In this document: in pieces, positions 9,364 through 18,886 of the stretch | How positions within the stretch are numbered: the first letter of the stretch is position 1 | Layout of the letters: every line of letters begins with the position of its first letter | Source of the DNA: Campylobacter novaezeelandiae | GTDB lineage: Bacteria; Campylobacterota; Campylobacteria; Campylobacterales; Campylobacteraceae | Assembly: GCF_004323845.1 (NCBI RefSeq) | Contig: NZ_QPGR01000004.1 | Coordinates: 1-64,000, forward strand | Direction of reading: 5' to 3' | Length of the DNA: 64,000 nt | Program-made: the position numbers and the translations under genes | The notes under the pieces: model-generated | The model's database searches: none | Seen by the model: only the letters and a program-made list of their open reading frames with translations | Told to the model about the DNA's origin: nothing

Positions 9364-10581
9364 TTGAAAAGAGTTGTAGTTACAGGTATTGGAATGATCA
9401 ATGCTCTTGGTCTAAATAAAAATGACTCTTTTGGAGCAATTTGTGAAGGTAAGAGTGGCGTTGGAAATATTACTCTTTTTGATAGTAGTAATTTTCCTGT
9501 AAGAATAGCTGCTGAAGTAAAAAATTTTGATCCACTAGAAGTTATTGACGCTAAAGAAGTTAAAAAAATTGATCGTTTTATACAGCTTGGAATAAAAGCA
9601 GCAAAAGAAGCAATGCAAGATGCTAATTTTGATGAAAATTTTCAAGAAGAAGAATTTGGTATTGTTTCAGCAGCTGGTATAGGTGGTTTGCCTAATATAG
9701 AAAAGAATTCTATAATTTGTCTTGAAAAGGGTGCGCGTAGAATTTCTCCATTTTTTATTCCATCAGCACTTGTGAATATGCTAGGTGGATTAATTTCTAT
9801 AGAGTATTCTTTAAAAGGGCCAAATATTTCTTGTGTAACAGCTTGTGCGGCGGGAACTCATGCTATAGCTGAAGCTTATAAAAGTATAGTTTTAGGAACA
9901 GCTAGTAAAATGCTTGTTGTAGGTGCAGAAGCGGCTATTTGTCCTGTAGGAATTGGTGGTTTTGCATCAATGAAAGCATTGTCAACAAGAAATGATGATC
10001 CTCAAAGAGCTTCTAGACCTTTTGATAAAGAAAGAGATGGTTTTGTTATGGGAGAGGGAGCTGGAGCTTTAGTTTTTGAAGAGTATGAGGAAGCCAAAAA
10101 AAGGGGTGCTCATATATATGCTGAACTTATAGGGTTTGGAGAGAGTGCTGATGCACATCATATTACTTCGCCTACTTTAGATGGTCCACTTAGAGCTATG
10201 CAAAAAGCTTTAAAGATGGCTGGTAATGTAAAAATTGATTATATTAATGCACATGGAACTTCAACTCCAGTTAATGATAGAAATGAGACAGCAGCAATTA
10301 AAGCACTTTTTGGAAATGATATTCCTTTGGTAAGCTCTACTAAAGGTCAAATAGGTCATTGTTTGGGAGCTGCTGGGGCTATTGAAGCTGTTATTAGTAT
10401 TATGGCTTTAAAACAAAATATTGTCCCACCAACTATTAATCAATTAGTTCAAGATGAAGAATGTGATCTTGATTATGTGCCAAATAAAGCTAGAGAAATG
10501 AATTTAAAGGTTGCTATGAGCAATTCATTTGGATTTGGTGGCACAAATGGTTGTGTGATTTTTAAAAAAGTAGATAATTAA
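9364..10581 (+). CDS. fabF: 3-oxoacyl-ACP synthase II FabF
   Basis: Condensing enzyme that extends acyl-ACP with malonyl-ACP. It has the active-site cysteine in [10 protein letters not shown] (about residue 163), the HGTSTPVND histidine, the second catalytic histidine in [12 protein letters not shown], and the GFGGTNG glycine-rich C-terminus. Length is 405 aa. The start is TTG, preceded by AAGGAAG; the first residues [10 protein letters not shown] match the family. It lies 2 bases before accA, so the two are co-expressed. Confidence 0.97.
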   Translation: MKRVVVTGIGMINALGLNKNDSFGAICEGKSGVGNITLFDSSNFPVRIAAEVKNFDPLEVIDAKEVKKIDRFIQLGIKAAKEAMQDANFDENFQEEEFGIVSAAGIGGLPNIEKNSIICLEKGARRISPFFIPSALVNMLGGLISIEYSLKGPNISCVTACAAGTHAIAEAYKSIVLGTASKMLVVGAEAAICPVGIGGFASMKALSTRNDDPQRASRPFDKERDGFVMGEGAGALVFEEYEEAKKRGAHIYAELIGFGESADAHHITSPTLDGPLRAMQKALKMAGNVKIDYINAHGTSTPVNDRNETAAIKALFGNDIPLVSSTKGQIGHCLGAAGAIEAVISIMALKQNIVPPTINQLVQDEECDLDYVPNKAREMNLKVAMSNSFGFGGTNGCVIFKKVDN

Positions 10582-10583
10582 TA

Positions 10584-11525
10584 ATGGCTTCATATTTAGA
10601 TTTTGAAAAAAATATTGAACAAATTGATCAAGATATTATTAATGCTAAAAATAAGGGCGATTTTGAAGCTGTTGCTATCTTGCAAAAAAATCTTGAAAAA
10701 GAAATACAAAAGACTTATAAAAATTTAAGTGATTTTGGTCGTTTGCAACTTGCTAGACATCCAGATCGTCCTTATGCTTTAGATTATATTCATCTTATTT
10801 TAAATGACGCTCATGAAATTCATGGAGATCGATCTTTTAAAGATGATCCTTCTATTGTTTGTTTTATGGGTTATTTGGGTCAAAAAAGACTTATTGTTAT
10901 AGGTGAGCAAAAAGGAAGAGGAACTAAAGATAAAATTCTAAGGAATTTTGGTATGCCTCATCCTGAAGGATATCGTAAAGCTTTAAGAGTTGCAAAACTT
11001 GCTGAAAAATTTGAAATTCCTATACTTTTTTTAATTGATACCCCAGGAGCTTATCCAGGTATTGAGGCTGAAGAAAGAGGTCAAAGTGAAGCTATAGCGC
11101 GTAATTTGTATGAATTAAGCGATCTTAAAACTATTACCATTGCTGTAGTTATTGGCGAAGGAGGTAGCGGAGGAGCTTTAGCTATAGGTGTTGCAGATAA
11201 GCTTGCAATGATGAAAAATTCTGTTTTTTCAGTTATCTCTCCAGAGGGTTGTGCAGCGATACTTTGGAATGATCCTTTAAAAAATGAAGTAGCAGCAAAG
11301 GCTATGAAAATCACAGCAGATGATCTTAAATCTCAATCTTTAATAGATGATGTCATAGAAGAGCCTTTAAATGGAGCACATCGAAATAAAGAAGGTGCAG
11401 CTGTTGCTATAGCAAATTACGTTAAAAAATCTTTAGAAGAACTTGAAGGTATTGATAAAAGAGAACTTGTTTCTAATCGTATGAAAAAAATTCTTAAACT
11501 TGGATCTTATACTGAATATTCTTAA
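10584..11525 (+). CDS. accA: acetyl-CoA carboxylase carboxyltransferase subunit alpha
   Basis: Transfers the carboxyl group from carboxybiotin to acetyl-CoA to form malonyl-CoA, together with AccD. The 313-aa protein shows the RPYALDYI and [10 protein letters not shown] blocks, [10 protein letters not shown], and the oxyanion-forming [12 protein letters not shown] segment. The AccB, AccC and AccD partners are outside the window. The gene starts 2 bases after fabF. Confidence 0.97.
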   Translation: MASYLDFEKNIEQIDQDIINAKNKGDFEAVAILQKNLEKEIQKTYKNLSDFGRLQLARHPDRPYALDYIHLILNDAHEIHGDRSFKDDPSIVCFMGYLGQKRLIVIGEQKGRGTKDKILRNFGMPHPEGYRKALRVAKLAEKFEIPILFLIDTPGAYPGIEAEERGQSEAIARNLYELSDLKTITIAVVIGEGGSGGALAIGVADKLAMMKNSVFSVISPEGCAAILWNDPLKNEVAAKAMKITADDLKSQSLIDDVIEEPLNGAHRNKEGAAVAIANYVKKSLEELEGIDKRELVSNRMKKILKLGSYTEYS

Positions 11526-11786
11526 AAATATAAAAATTTATTATATTTTTTTATTTAATATTTAGATTTATATTTATTTCTTGATAAATATTTTTTAGCT
11601 TATATTGGTTAAAAAATATTTTTATAGACTTTCTTTAACTTTTTGTATTCAATAATTTGTTTTAAATTTTGTTTTATGCTGATTAAATATTATTAATAAA
11701 TAATTTTTTATTTATTAAATTTTAAGCTAGTTCTCTTATAATTCAAAATTGATATTTAGTATCAATTTTATTTTAAAGGAAAAATT
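11526..11786 (+). promoter_or_regulatory. AT-rich intergenic region with TonB-receptor promoter
   Basis: About 260 very A/T-rich bases without a credible ORF. The only clear structure is at the 3' end: a TATAAT at 11737-11742, an operator-like inverted repeat at 11745-11769 and a ribosome-binding site AAAGGAAA before the TTG start at 11787. Confidence 0.6.
11745..11769 (+). promoter_or_regulatory. Fur-box-like operator of the TonB receptor
   Basis: Perfect ten-base arms AAAATTGATA and TATCAATTTT are separated by TTTAG. The core TTGATA-N5-TATCAA has the symmetry and spacing of Fur-type boxes. It begins 3 bases after the -10 TATAAT (11737-11742), so a bound repressor would cover the transcription start. 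That fits iron-repressed expression of the receptor. Binding itself is inferred. Confidence 0.7.
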
Positions 11787-13868
11787 TTGACTAAAAAATT
11801 AAAAACCCCAATATTTGCAAGAAATAAATTTTTTATTTTTTCTTTATTCTTAAGCTCTTGTGCATATGCTCAAGAACAGTATAGACTTAATGAAGCTGTT
11901 ATAAGTGCAAGTGGATTTGAGCAAAGCATAGTAGATGCACCTGCATCTATATCTATAATTACAAAAGAAGAGTTAAGTCAAAAACCTGTTAAAGATATAG
12001 GTGAAGCTATTGCCGATATCCCAGGAGTTGATGTAACTATGAATAAAACTGGAACTTACGATTTTAGTATACGTGGTTTTAGCTCTAGTTATACTCTTGT
12101 ATTAATTGATGGAAAAAGACAAAGCGTTGCAAACGGTTTTTACGATAATGGTTTTGGAGGAAGTGAATCTGGATACTTGCCTCCCTTATCAATGATTGAG
12201 CGCATAGAGGTGATTAGGGGTCCTGCTTCAACTCTTTATGGAAGTGATGCTGTTGGAGGTGTTATTAATATTATTACTAAAAAAAATCCCAATAAAACTG
12301 AAGCAAGCATTGAATTTAATACACTTTTACAAAATCACCCTAAGAAATATGGTAATGCAGGAGGACTAAATTTTTATATAGCAACACCAATTATTGATAA
12401 TAAATTTTCAGTTTCTACTAGATTTAAATATTATGATAAAAAAGATTCTGATTTAAAATGGCCAACTCCTGTATATCAAGGTTCATCTCAGAAACCATCT
12501 AATTATCAAATTGCTAGTCACTCTCCAGGATATTTTTCTAGTTTAGGTTTTGGCGCTAGATTTAATTTAAATGTCAATGATAATAATGACGTATATTTAG
12601 ATTTAGAACGCTATATTAATGAAATAAGTGTAAATTCTACTAGCGGCAGAGCGATAAAAAGTGAGAGAAGATTATTTAAAGACAATATAGTTTTAAATCA
12701 TGATGGAATGTATAATTTGATTTCAACTAACTCCTATTTTCAGTATGGAAGCACAAAGGATATAGATTTACATAGTCAAATTTTTGTAGTTGAAAGTAAA
12801 GCTGTTGTTCCATTTGATCTTAATAAATATGGTAATTTTGTTACAAGTTTTGGAGCAAGGTTGGATTATGAAATGCTTAAAAATGATTCTTCATCTGCTG
12901 GAACTGAAATTAAAGGAAAAAATTTAGATCAAACATTAGCTGCCTTGTATGCAGAGAATGAATATTTTATTAACGATAATCTTATATTTACTACAGGGTT
13001 AAGATATAATTATAGCGATTTATTTAACTCACAATTTACTCCAAGAGTTTATTTGGTTTACAATCTAAATGACAATGCAACTTTAAAAGGAGGAGTATCA
13101 AAAGGCTATAAGATTCCTGCTGTAAAACAGCTTACAAATGGATATTATAATTATGGCAATGGAAGCGCTTCTTTTGGAAATCCTGATTTAAAGCCTGAAG
13201 AAAGTATAAATTATGAACTTGGTATAGATTTTAAAATATTTAATTTTGCACATTATTCTATAACTGCTTTTGTGACGGATTTTAAAAATCAAATTTCTAA
13301 TGAAGAATTAGATGGAACTTTAAATGGTATAGATTGTAGTAGTGGTATAACATGTACAAGACCTATAAATTTAGGAAAAACTAGAACAAATGGAATAGAA
13401 TTTGCCTTTAATACTATATCTTATAATGGTTTTAGTATCAATTCTTCTTATACTTTCATGGATAATCGCTATAAAAATGGTAAAAAAAATATTTATGGTG
13501 GCAATAGGATAGAGAATTTACCAAGGCATATAGCTATGATAAAATTAAATTACGAAAAAGGTAAATTGAATTCTTATATAAAAACAAGAGCAAGACTTGA
13601 TACTATCAGTAAGCCAAAAGGGGGAAATAATAAGCCTTTGCCTTGGCAAAAATATAAACCTTTTTATATAGTTGATATTGGGTTAAATTATAAAGTAGAT
13701 AAGCATAGCACTCTTAATTTTTCTATACAAAATCTTTTTGATAAAAACTTTTTTGATCCAGGTATTACTAGTTATGCAAATAATGGATTGCCAGGAGGAT
13801 ATGCAAATCGATATCAAGATTATACTGAAGGTAGAAGCTTTTGGATAAGTTATAAATACGATTTTTAA
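11787..13868 (+). CDS. cfrB: TonB-dependent ferric siderophore receptor (CfrB-like)
   Basis: Outer-membrane gated barrel of 693 aa for ferric siderophore uptake, powered by TonB-ExbBD. It has a signal peptide with likely cleavage after AYA (about residue 28), a plug domain from about residue 35 with TLVLIDGKRQS and IRGPASTLYGSDAVGG, and a 22-strand-type barrel ending in aromatic FWISYKYDF. Position beside accA and the NUDIX gene corresponds to Cj0444, broken in C. jejuni NCTC 11168 and described intact as the enterobactin receptor CfrB in other strains, especially C. coli. Ligand identity is by this context only. The start is TTG with a good ribosome-binding site. The upstream Fur-like operator suggests iron control. 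Confidence 0.85.
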   Translation: MTKKLKTPIFARNKFFIFSLFLSSCAYAQEQYRLNEAVISASGFEQSIVDAPASISIITKEELSQKPVKDIGEAIADIPGVDVTMNKTGTYDFSIRGFSSSYTLVLIDGKRQSVANGFYDNGFGGSESGYLPPLSMIERIEVIRGPASTLYGSDAVGGVINIITKKNPNKTEASIEFNTLLQNHPKKYGNAGGLNFYIATPIIDNKFSVSTRFKYYDKKDSDLKWPTPVYQGSSQKPSNYQIASHSPGYFSSLGFGARFNLNVNDNNDVYLDLERYINEISVNSTSGRAIKSERRLFKDNIVLNHDGMYNLISTNSYFQYGSTKDIDLHSQIFVVESKAVVPFDLNKYGNFVTSFGARLDYEMLKNDSSSAGTEIKGKNLDQTLAALYAENEYFINDNLIFTTGLRYNYSDLFNSQFTPRVYLVYNLNDNATLKGGVSKGYKIPAVKQLTNGYYNYGNGSASFGNPDLKPEESINYELGIDFKIFNFAHYSITAFVTDFKNQISNEELDGTLNGIDCSSGITCTRPINLGKTRTNGIEFAFNTISYNGFSINSSYTFMDNRYKNGKKNIYGGNRIENLPRHIAMIKLNYEKGKLNSYIKTRARLDTISKPKGGNNKPLPWQKYKPFYIVDIGLNYKVDKHSTLNFSIQNLFDKNFFDPGITSYANNGLPGGYANRYQDYTEGRSFWISYKYDF

Positions 13869-13896
13869 ATTTATAAAAAATTAAATGATTTGAATT

Positions 13897-13915
13897 TATA
13901 ATGAATATAATTCAT
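13897..13915 (+). promoter_or_regulatory. promoter and inverted repeat upstream of NUDIX gene
   Basis: TATAAT at 13897-13902 overlaps a perfect inverted repeat, ATGAAT and ATTCAT around ATA (13901-13915). A regulator bound here would block initiation. The A/T-rich symmetry resembles a metal-regulator box but is shorter than the one upstream of the receptor. Confidence 0.4.
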
Positions 13916-13944
13916 AACTTAATAAAAGTTTTTAAAGGAATATT

Positions 13945-14541
13945 ATGAATTTAAAAACATTAAAAGAAGAAAGATTTGTTTCTTCGCCCTATATTCAACC
14001 TAAAAGATATACTTATGAATATAAGGGAAAAAAATATTCTTGGGATTTTATTTGTGCTAAAGATAGCGTATCTATTTTGCTATATCATGTAGATTTACAA
14101 AGTTTTGTTTTCGTTAAACAATTTAGAATTCCACTTTGGCACTATCAAACAAGTTTAAAAGAGTATAAAGAAAATAAAAATTTAGGATATACAATAGAGC
14201 TTTGTTCTGGGCTAATTGATAAAAATTTAAGCATAGAAGAAATTGCCAAGGAAGAATGTATAGAAGAGCTTGGTTTTCATCCTAAAAAATTAGAAAAGAT
14301 TAATGAGTTTTATTCTGGTTTTGGTTCAGGGGTTAGCAAACAAAATCTTTATTTTGCAGAAATAAGTCAAAAAGATAAATTAAGTCAAGGTGGAGGCATA
14401 GACACAGAAGAAATTGAAGCCGTTTATGTTAAAGTTGTGGATTTTGAGGAATTTACAAAAAATATTATCCGTAATTCTCTGCTTGATTATTCTTATTTTT
14501 GGTTTATGAAAGAAAAAGCCAAAGTATACAATTTAGCTTAA
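13945..14541 (+). CDS. NUDIX hydrolase (ADP-sugar pyrophosphatase type)
   Basis: Predicted Mg-dependent hydrolase of a nucleoside diphosphate linked to another moiety, 198 aa. The Nudix box starts at GLIDKNLSIEEIA (about residue 91). The metal-binding glutamates of the EExxEEL part are retained, but the box arginine position is Glu and the first box glutamate is Leu. The length and the upstream RQFR-type strand resemble ADP-ribose/GDP-mannose pyrophosphatases. It faces the chemoreceptor gene across a hairpin. The substrate is not determined. Confidence 0.8.
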   Translation: MNLKTLKEERFVSSPYIQPKRYTYEYKGKKYSWDFICAKDSVSILLYHVDLQSFVFVKQFRIPLWHYQTSLKEYKENKNLGYTIELCSGLIDKNLSIEEIAKEECIEELGFHPKKLEKINEFYSGFGSGVSKQNLYFAEISQKDKLSQGGGIDTEEIEAVYVKVVDFEEFTKNIIRNSLLDYSYFWFMKEKAKVYNLA

Positions 14542-14563
14542 AATTAAGCTAAATTATTTTTTT
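14530..14563 (+). terminator. intrinsic terminator after the NUDIX gene
   Basis: Arms AATTTAGCTTA (14530-14540) and TAAGCTAAATT (14545-14555) form a perfect 11-bp stem followed by ATTTTTTTT. The stem contains the NUDIX stop codon region and overlaps the end of the convergent chemoreceptor gene. Confidence 0.75.
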
Positions 14564-15665
14564 GGCGTGATAGACTTGTTTCATTAAGCATTTCTTCAAA
14601 GATATCAAAAAGTTCTAAAGAAGCATTTTCTGCATTTTGACATTTTTCTGTAATTTTGTTTTGTGTTACTTGAGTTGATGAGTCTTCAGTGTGAGCTATA
14701 TTGATTGCAGAATTCATATTTTCGTGAACTTTTTGATGAGGTTCATTAATTTTTGAGAATATTTTACTATGTCCAAATCTTTCTTTTCCTGTGCTAGCTA
14801 ACCATTTTCCTAAACGACATGAGGTATGATTTGCTAGTTGATTTCCTGTTTTTTCAAAAATTTCTTTATAGCCATTGAGTTTAAAAGCAACGTGATCTAA
14901 CTTAGCTAAAGAAATAAAAGCTTCAGAAGTTATATCTTTTGCATTGGCATTTGTTAAGTTGGATTCTTGAATCAATTCATTAAATTTATTTGAAAAATTT
15001 TGTATATAAGAATTAGAATCAGTAGAAACTTTTTCAACTTGTTCGCTTTGTGAATACATTTCATTGGCATTTTGTTTTAATAAATTGATATTCATTTCAA
15101 CTTCTGCTGTAGCTTTTTGTGTCTTTTCTGCTAGTTTTCTAACTTCATCAGCAACAACGGCAAATCCACGTCCATATTCTCCTGCACGTGCAGCTTCTAT
15201 TGCTGCGTTTAATGCTAAAAGATTAGTTTGATCTGAAACGTCTTTAATTAAATTTATAACATTAGTGATTTCATCAACGCTTCTATGGAGAGTTCCAGCA
15301 GTATTACGAGATTTATTTGCTGATTCTATAATTTCTTCTAAAGAAGAAGTTATAGAATGGGTAATATGATCAAGTTCATCCATTTTACTAAGAGAATTTT
15401 GGGAGTATTGTGAGATGATTTCAGCTTTATTGACATTATCTAACATATTATTTTGAACAATGCTAATATTATTAAGAACTCCATTTAATAAGATTTTTAA
15501 AAGATCTGTTTTTAATTTTGACTCTAAGCTTTCTTGTTCAAGCGATGTAATTTTTGTTTTAAGATCCAAATTTTCATTTTCTAAATTTTTTATTTTTTCT
15601 TTATAGATTTTAACTTCTTCTTCAAGAAATTTAAGATCATTTTGGCTATTCTTTGAACTAAACAT
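14544..15665 (-). CDS. soluble methyl-accepting chemotaxis protein with CZB domain
   Basis: Cytoplasmic chemoreceptor of 373 aa without a membrane helix. Residues about 5-55 form a coiled coil. The signalling domain (about residues 90-240) contains the hairpin-tip core [18 protein letters not shown] that contacts CheA/CheW. The C-terminus has a zinc-binding CZB domain ([10 protein letters not shown] near residue 282 with later histidines), a module that senses zinc or oxidants through a Cys. It starts one base from the stop of the small upstream gene and is probably co-transcribed with it. It corresponds to C. jejuni Cj0448c as I recall it. Confidence 0.9.
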   Translation of the reverse strand: MFSSKNSQNDLKFLEEEVKIYKEKIKNLENENLDLKTKITSLEQESLESKLKTDLLKILLNGVLNNISIVQNNMLDNVNKAEIISQYSQNSLSKMDELDHITHSITSSLEEIIESANKSRNTAGTLHRSVDEITNVINLIKDVSDQTNLLALNAAIEAARAGEYGRGFAVVADEVRKLAEKTQKATAEVEMNINLLKQNANEMYSQSEQVEKVSTDSNSYIQNFSNKFNELIQESNLTNANAKDITSEAFISLAKLDHVAFKLNGYKEIFEKTGNQLANHTSCRLGKWLASTGKERFGHSKIFSKINEPHQKVHENMNSAINIAHTEDSSTQVTQNKITEKCQNAENASLELFDIFEEMLNETSLSRQKNNLA

Positions 15666-15886
15666 TATGACTCCTTTTTATAATTTGAAAGATATTCATT
15701 AAGTTGGTCTTTAAGTATTAATTTCTCTTTTTTGAGTTTTGAAATTTCTGTATTGCTTAAAAAGATTGTTCCATTTTCAGCATTTTTAATTTTTTCATCT
15801 AGTTGATTGTGTTGATCAAAAAGCTTATCAAAGTGAGCGTCTTTACCTTTTAATGATGATATTAAATCTCTAAATTCATGTAACAT
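15665..15886 (-). CDS. small DUF465 (YdcH-like) coiled-coil protein
   Basis: A 73-aa highly charged helical protein with the family pattern of an N-terminal HEFRDLI followed by [16 protein letters not shown] and a lysine-rich [15 protein letters not shown] segment. DUF465 proteins are widespread and poorly characterised. It precedes the chemoreceptor with a one-base overlap, suggesting a two-gene operon, but no chemotaxis role is shown by the sequence. Confidence 0.8.
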   Translation of the reverse strand: MLHEFRDLISSLKGKDAHFDKLFDQHNQLDEKIKNAENGTIFLSNTEISKLKKEKLILKDQLNEYLSNYKKES

Positions 15887-15926
15887 GGTTTTCCTTTGTT
15901 TTTGGTAAGTTTTAAGATTGTTTAAT

Positions 15927-15932
15927 ATTATA
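15927..15932 (-). promoter_or_regulatory. -10 element of the DUF465-chemoreceptor operon
   Basis: On the minus strand GATATAAT is found about 40 bases upstream of the ATG at 15886. No -35 is evident, as usual for this genus. Confidence 0.5.
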
Positions 15933-16016
15933 TCTTAAATTAAGAGACTTAAACTTAAAAAAATATAAAATTTTATATATTAATATCGTAGATATTAAGG
16001 AGTAAAATCCTTAATA

Positions 16017-16211
16017 TTATTTAGAGTTTTGTTTTTTAAGAGTTCTTAAAGTAGAAGCTGCAATTCTTATTTTTTTTGTAGTACCATCTTCTAGGGTTAT
16101 ACGAACTGTTCTAAGATTTGGTAAAAATCTTCTTTTTGTTTTATTGTTTGCATGACTAACATTATTACCTACCATAGGTCTTTTACCTGTAACTTGACAA
16201 ATTCTTGACAT
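16017..16211 (-). CDS. rpmB: 50S ribosomal protein L28
   Basis: Large-subunit ribosomal protein of 64 aa. [20 protein letters not shown] is the canonical N-terminus, and the basic middle [11 protein letters not shown] is typical. I chose the ATG at 16211, since an extension to 16268 adds residues not seen in L28. A purine-rich AAGGAAA ribosome-binding site precedes the chosen start. Confidence 0.96.
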   Translation of the reverse strand: MSRICQVTGKRPMVGNNVSHANNKTKRRFLPNLRTVRITLEDGTTKKIRIAASTLRTLKKQNSK

Positions 16212-16379
16212 TAGTTTTTCCTTAAGCTTGAGATTTATTTTAGCTATGTTTTTTCTATATAAAAACAAAATTGTATCTAAATAAACTTAAAAATTCAAAT
16301 TATTTATATTTTTTTAATATATAAAAGATAAAATTTTTCTTTGTCGTCTAAATTAAATTGAATATAAAATGAGGTTAAA

Positions 16380-17027
16380 ATGTATGTAGCTCCTAGTATA
16401 TTATCTGCCAATTTTTTAAGACTTGAGGAAGAGATTAAGGCGATAGAGCAGGCTGGAGCCGATCTTTTACATATTGATGTAATGGATGGATATTTTGTTC
16501 CAAATTTAACATTTGGTCCTTGTGTAATAGAAAAAATTTCTAGTATTACAAATGTTCCATTAGATGTACATTTAATGGTAAAAGATGTTGTTAAATTTGT
16601 AGATTTTTTTATCCCTTTAAAGCCTAAATTTATTTCTTTTCATATAGAAGCAGAAAATCATCCAATAAGACTTTGTGAATACATAAGATCTCAAGGAATT
16701 CATCCTGCTATTGTTTTAAATCCTCATACACCTATAGATTCTATAAAACATATGTTAGAATTTGTTGATATGATTCTTTTAATGAGTGTTAACCCAGGAT
16801 TTGGTGGGCAAAAGTTTTTGCCATTAATATATGAAAAAATTAGAGAATTAAGAGAGTTGATTGATAGGAAAAATGCAAAGGTTTTTATAGAGGTAGATGG
16901 GGGTATTAATGGTTTAAATGCCAGTGAGTTGGAAGCTAGTGGAGCTGATATATTGGTTGCAGGAAATCATATTTTTTCTTCTAATGATTATGCAAGTGCT
17001 ATTAAATCATTAAAGCTTGAATTTTGA
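16380..17027 (+). CDS. rpe: ribulose-phosphate 3-epimerase
   Basis: TIM-barrel enzyme (215 aa) interconverting ribulose-5-phosphate and xylulose-5-phosphate in the non-oxidative pentose pathway. Motifs include APSILSANF, the catalytic Asp in HIDVMDGYFVPN, HLMV, VNPGFGGQKF and EVDGGI. The next gene overlaps its stop by 4 bases (TTGA), so the two are coupled. Confidence 0.96.
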   Translation: MYVAPSILSANFLRLEEEIKAIEQAGADLLHIDVMDGYFVPNLTFGPCVIEKISSITNVPLDVHLMVKDVVKFVDFFIPLKPKFISFHIEAENHPIRLCEYIRSQGIHPAIVLNPHTPIDSIKHMLEFVDMILLMSVNPGFGGQKFLPLIYEKIRELRELIDRKNAKVFIEVDGGINGLNASELEASGADILVAGNHIFSSNDYASAIKSLKLEF

Positions 17028-17827
17028 ATTTACAACAAATTGATTTAATTATTACTAAACTTATAAGACAAAGTAGATCTTATGAATGGGTGATTAACGA
17101 ATTTTCTATGATTGATGAGCTAAAGGATTTAAATCTAGATTTGAGGCTTTTAGAATTTATGGGTATTTCGTTTAATTTAAATAAAGATAATACTCTTACC
17201 TTAAAATCAAGAACTAAAAATTTTAAAGAAGAAATATTTTGTATAGTTGATATAGAAAGCACAGGTGGTATTAAGAATGGAAATATTTTAGAAATAGGTG
17301 CTGTAAAAATTCAAAATTTTAAAGAAATCGATCATTTTTGTTCTTTGATTAAGGTTGAAGAAATTCCTGATAAAATTACCGAGCTAACTGGTATTAATAT
17401 AGATATGGTAAAGAATGCTCCTGCTCTTGATATTGTTTTAAAACAATTTAGAACCTTTTTAAAAGACAGTATTTTTGTGGCACATAATGTTAGATTTGAT
17501 TATAGTTTTATTTCTAAAGCTTTAAATAATTGTAATTTAGGAATTTTACTTAACCGTCGTATTTGTACTATAGAATTTGCTCAATGTTGTATAGATAGTC
17601 CAAGATATAAACTTGAAACGCTTAAAGAAGTTTTAGGTATACAAAATATACATCATAGAGCATTAAATGATGCCCTAGCTGCAGCTGAAATTTTTAAATA
17701 TTGTCTTAGCAAACTTCCTTATCATATTAAAACTACAGAGGAGCTTATTAGTTTTATTAGAACTTCTCGTTCAAAAACAAATAATAAGAGTTTGCAAAAT
17801 AGTCCAAAGACGAAAGAAAATGGGTAG
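17024..17827 (+). CDS. DnaQ-like 3'-5' exonuclease (DEDDh)
   Basis: Predicted proofreading-type exonuclease of 267 aa. The DEDDh core starts near residue 70: VDIESTGG (Exo I D and E), HNVRFDYSFI (Exo II Asp, about residue 155), and HRALNDALAA (Exo III His-Asp). It is annotated as DNA polymerase III epsilon in relatives, but the extra 70-residue N-terminal helical domain is a reason to call it DnaQ-like only. TTG start overlaps rpe. In NCTC 11168 as I recall it thiC follows; here it does not. Confidence 0.88.
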   Translation: MNLQQIDLIITKLIRQSRSYEWVINEFSMIDELKDLNLDLRLLEFMGISFNLNKDNTLTLKSRTKNFKEEIFCIVDIESTGGIKNGNILEIGAVKIQNFKEIDHFCSLIKVEEIPDKITELTGINIDMVKNAPALDIVLKQFRTFLKDSIFVAHNVRFDYSFISKALNNCNLGILLNRRICTIEFAQCCIDSPRYKLETLKEVLGIQNIHHRALNDALAAAEIFKYCLSKLPYHIKTTEELISFIRTSRSKTNNKSLQNSPKTKENG

Positions 17828-17847
17828 TCAATTTTTAAAAGATTATA

Positions 17848-18372
17848 TCAAGGATTTGCAAAGTAAATTTTAACAGGAAAACTTACAGCTATATCTTTAT
17901 CATCTGCTTTTAATGTAAGAGGATAATCTATTTGAATTAGGTTTTTATATTGTTTTAAATGATCTATAAAATTATACAAAATTCTAGGATTTTTAATATT
18001 TGCCTGTATCAGTAGGTGTTCTTTTAAATAAGGAATTGATTGATTTGTATCTAAAGACTTTATTTTTACATTTTGAAAGTAGTTTTTTGTAAAATTTACA
18101 AAATTTTGAACATCAAATTGACGTTTAAATTGTTCCAAGCTTATATTATTTTCTTTACGTAAAAGATTTAATTTATCTTCACTTGCTTTGAGTTCTTTAT
18201 TGGTTGAGGCAAGTGATGAATTTTGAATATTTTCTTTTGCAACGATTTCTTTGTATTCTTTAAGTATAGGCAAAAGTAAAAATAAAATTAAGCCAGTACA
18301 TATTGTTATAAAACTAAAAGAATAGATAAGAAGTTTTAAAACATCTATTTCTTCAAAACTTTTATCTTTCAT
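17848..18372 (-). CDS. single-span inner-membrane protein, PilO-like
   Basis: A 174-aa protein with one membrane helix near residues 12-34, a coiled coil at about residues 38-75 and a small alpha/beta periplasmic domain. This is the architecture of PilO/GspM-type proteins of type IV pilus and type II secretion inner-membrane platforms. Sequence identity to PilO is not obvious by eye. It overlaps the upstream gene by 11 bases, forming a trio with the PilN- and PilM-like genes. A role in the DNA-uptake machinery is an inference from layout. Confidence 0.65.
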   Translation of the reverse strand: MKDKSFEEIDVLKLLIYSFSFITICTGLILFLLLPILKEYKEIVAKENIQNSSLASTNKELKASEDKLNLLRKENNISLEQFKRQFDVQNFVNFTKNYFQNVKIKSLDTNQSIPYLKEHLLIQANIKNPRILYNFIDHLKQYKNLIQIDYPLTLKADDKDIAVSFPVKIYFANP

Positions 18373-18886
18373 TGTTATTTCCTATTTTTGTATTAATACT
18401 TATAAAACGATACCACCCATTATTGAGTTTATAATAGTTAGTATGACTTTCATCAAAAACACTTTTTAGCGGAGTTTCTAAAAGCAAAATAAACATTTCT
18501 TTTGTTGGAGTAATGCCTGAGAGTTTTAGTGAATATTTATTTTGTTCTAAATTATCCAAAGTAATTGCATTTGTTTGAATAACCATATCTAAAATATTTT
18601 TAAGACTTTCCTTTATATACTGGTTTTGTGTATAAAAATTATTTGCCATATAGCTTTGATTGAGTAAAATTTTATATAAATCTTCGTTTTTTGAAATTTG
18701 ATTTTCTTTAAGTATTATTTCTTGTTTTTTGTTTTCTATGGAATTAGAAATAAAGCTTACTTTAAATAAATAAATAAAATAAATAAATAAAATAAATGAG
18801 ATTCCAAATATAAATAAAGCAAACCATGTTTTATCAAAAAGTGTCCAAATAGGTTTTTTTCTAGGTTGTATAAAACTATATTTCAT
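18362..18886 (-). CDS. single-span inner-membrane protein, PilN-like
   Basis: A 174-aa bitopic protein: short basic cytoplasmic N-terminus (residues 1-20), one strong hydrophobic helix (about 24-47) with many Phe/Tyr, a helical linker and a C-terminal ferredoxin-like domain, as in PilN/GspL C-terminal parts. The DNA for the membrane helix contains a 13-bp tandem repeat (18764-18797). Overlaps both neighbours (11 bases each), indicating translational coupling. Confidence 0.65.
   Translation of the reverse strand: MKYSFIQPRKKPIWTLFDKTWFALFIFGISFILFIYFIYLFKVSFISNSIENKKQEIILKENQISKNEDLYKILLNQSYMANNFYTQNQYIKESLKNILDMVIQTNAITLDNLEQNKYSLKLSGITPTKEMFILLLETPLKSVFDESHTNYYKLNNGWYRFISINTKIGNNNER
18764..18797 (-). 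repeat. 13-bp tandem repeat inside a coding region
   Basis: The unit AAATAAATAAATA is present 2.6 times without mismatch (18764-18776, 18777-18789, 18790-18797). It lies in the membrane-helix part of the PilN-like gene. The unit is not a multiple of three, so loss or gain of one copy would shift the frame. Confidence 0.85.
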
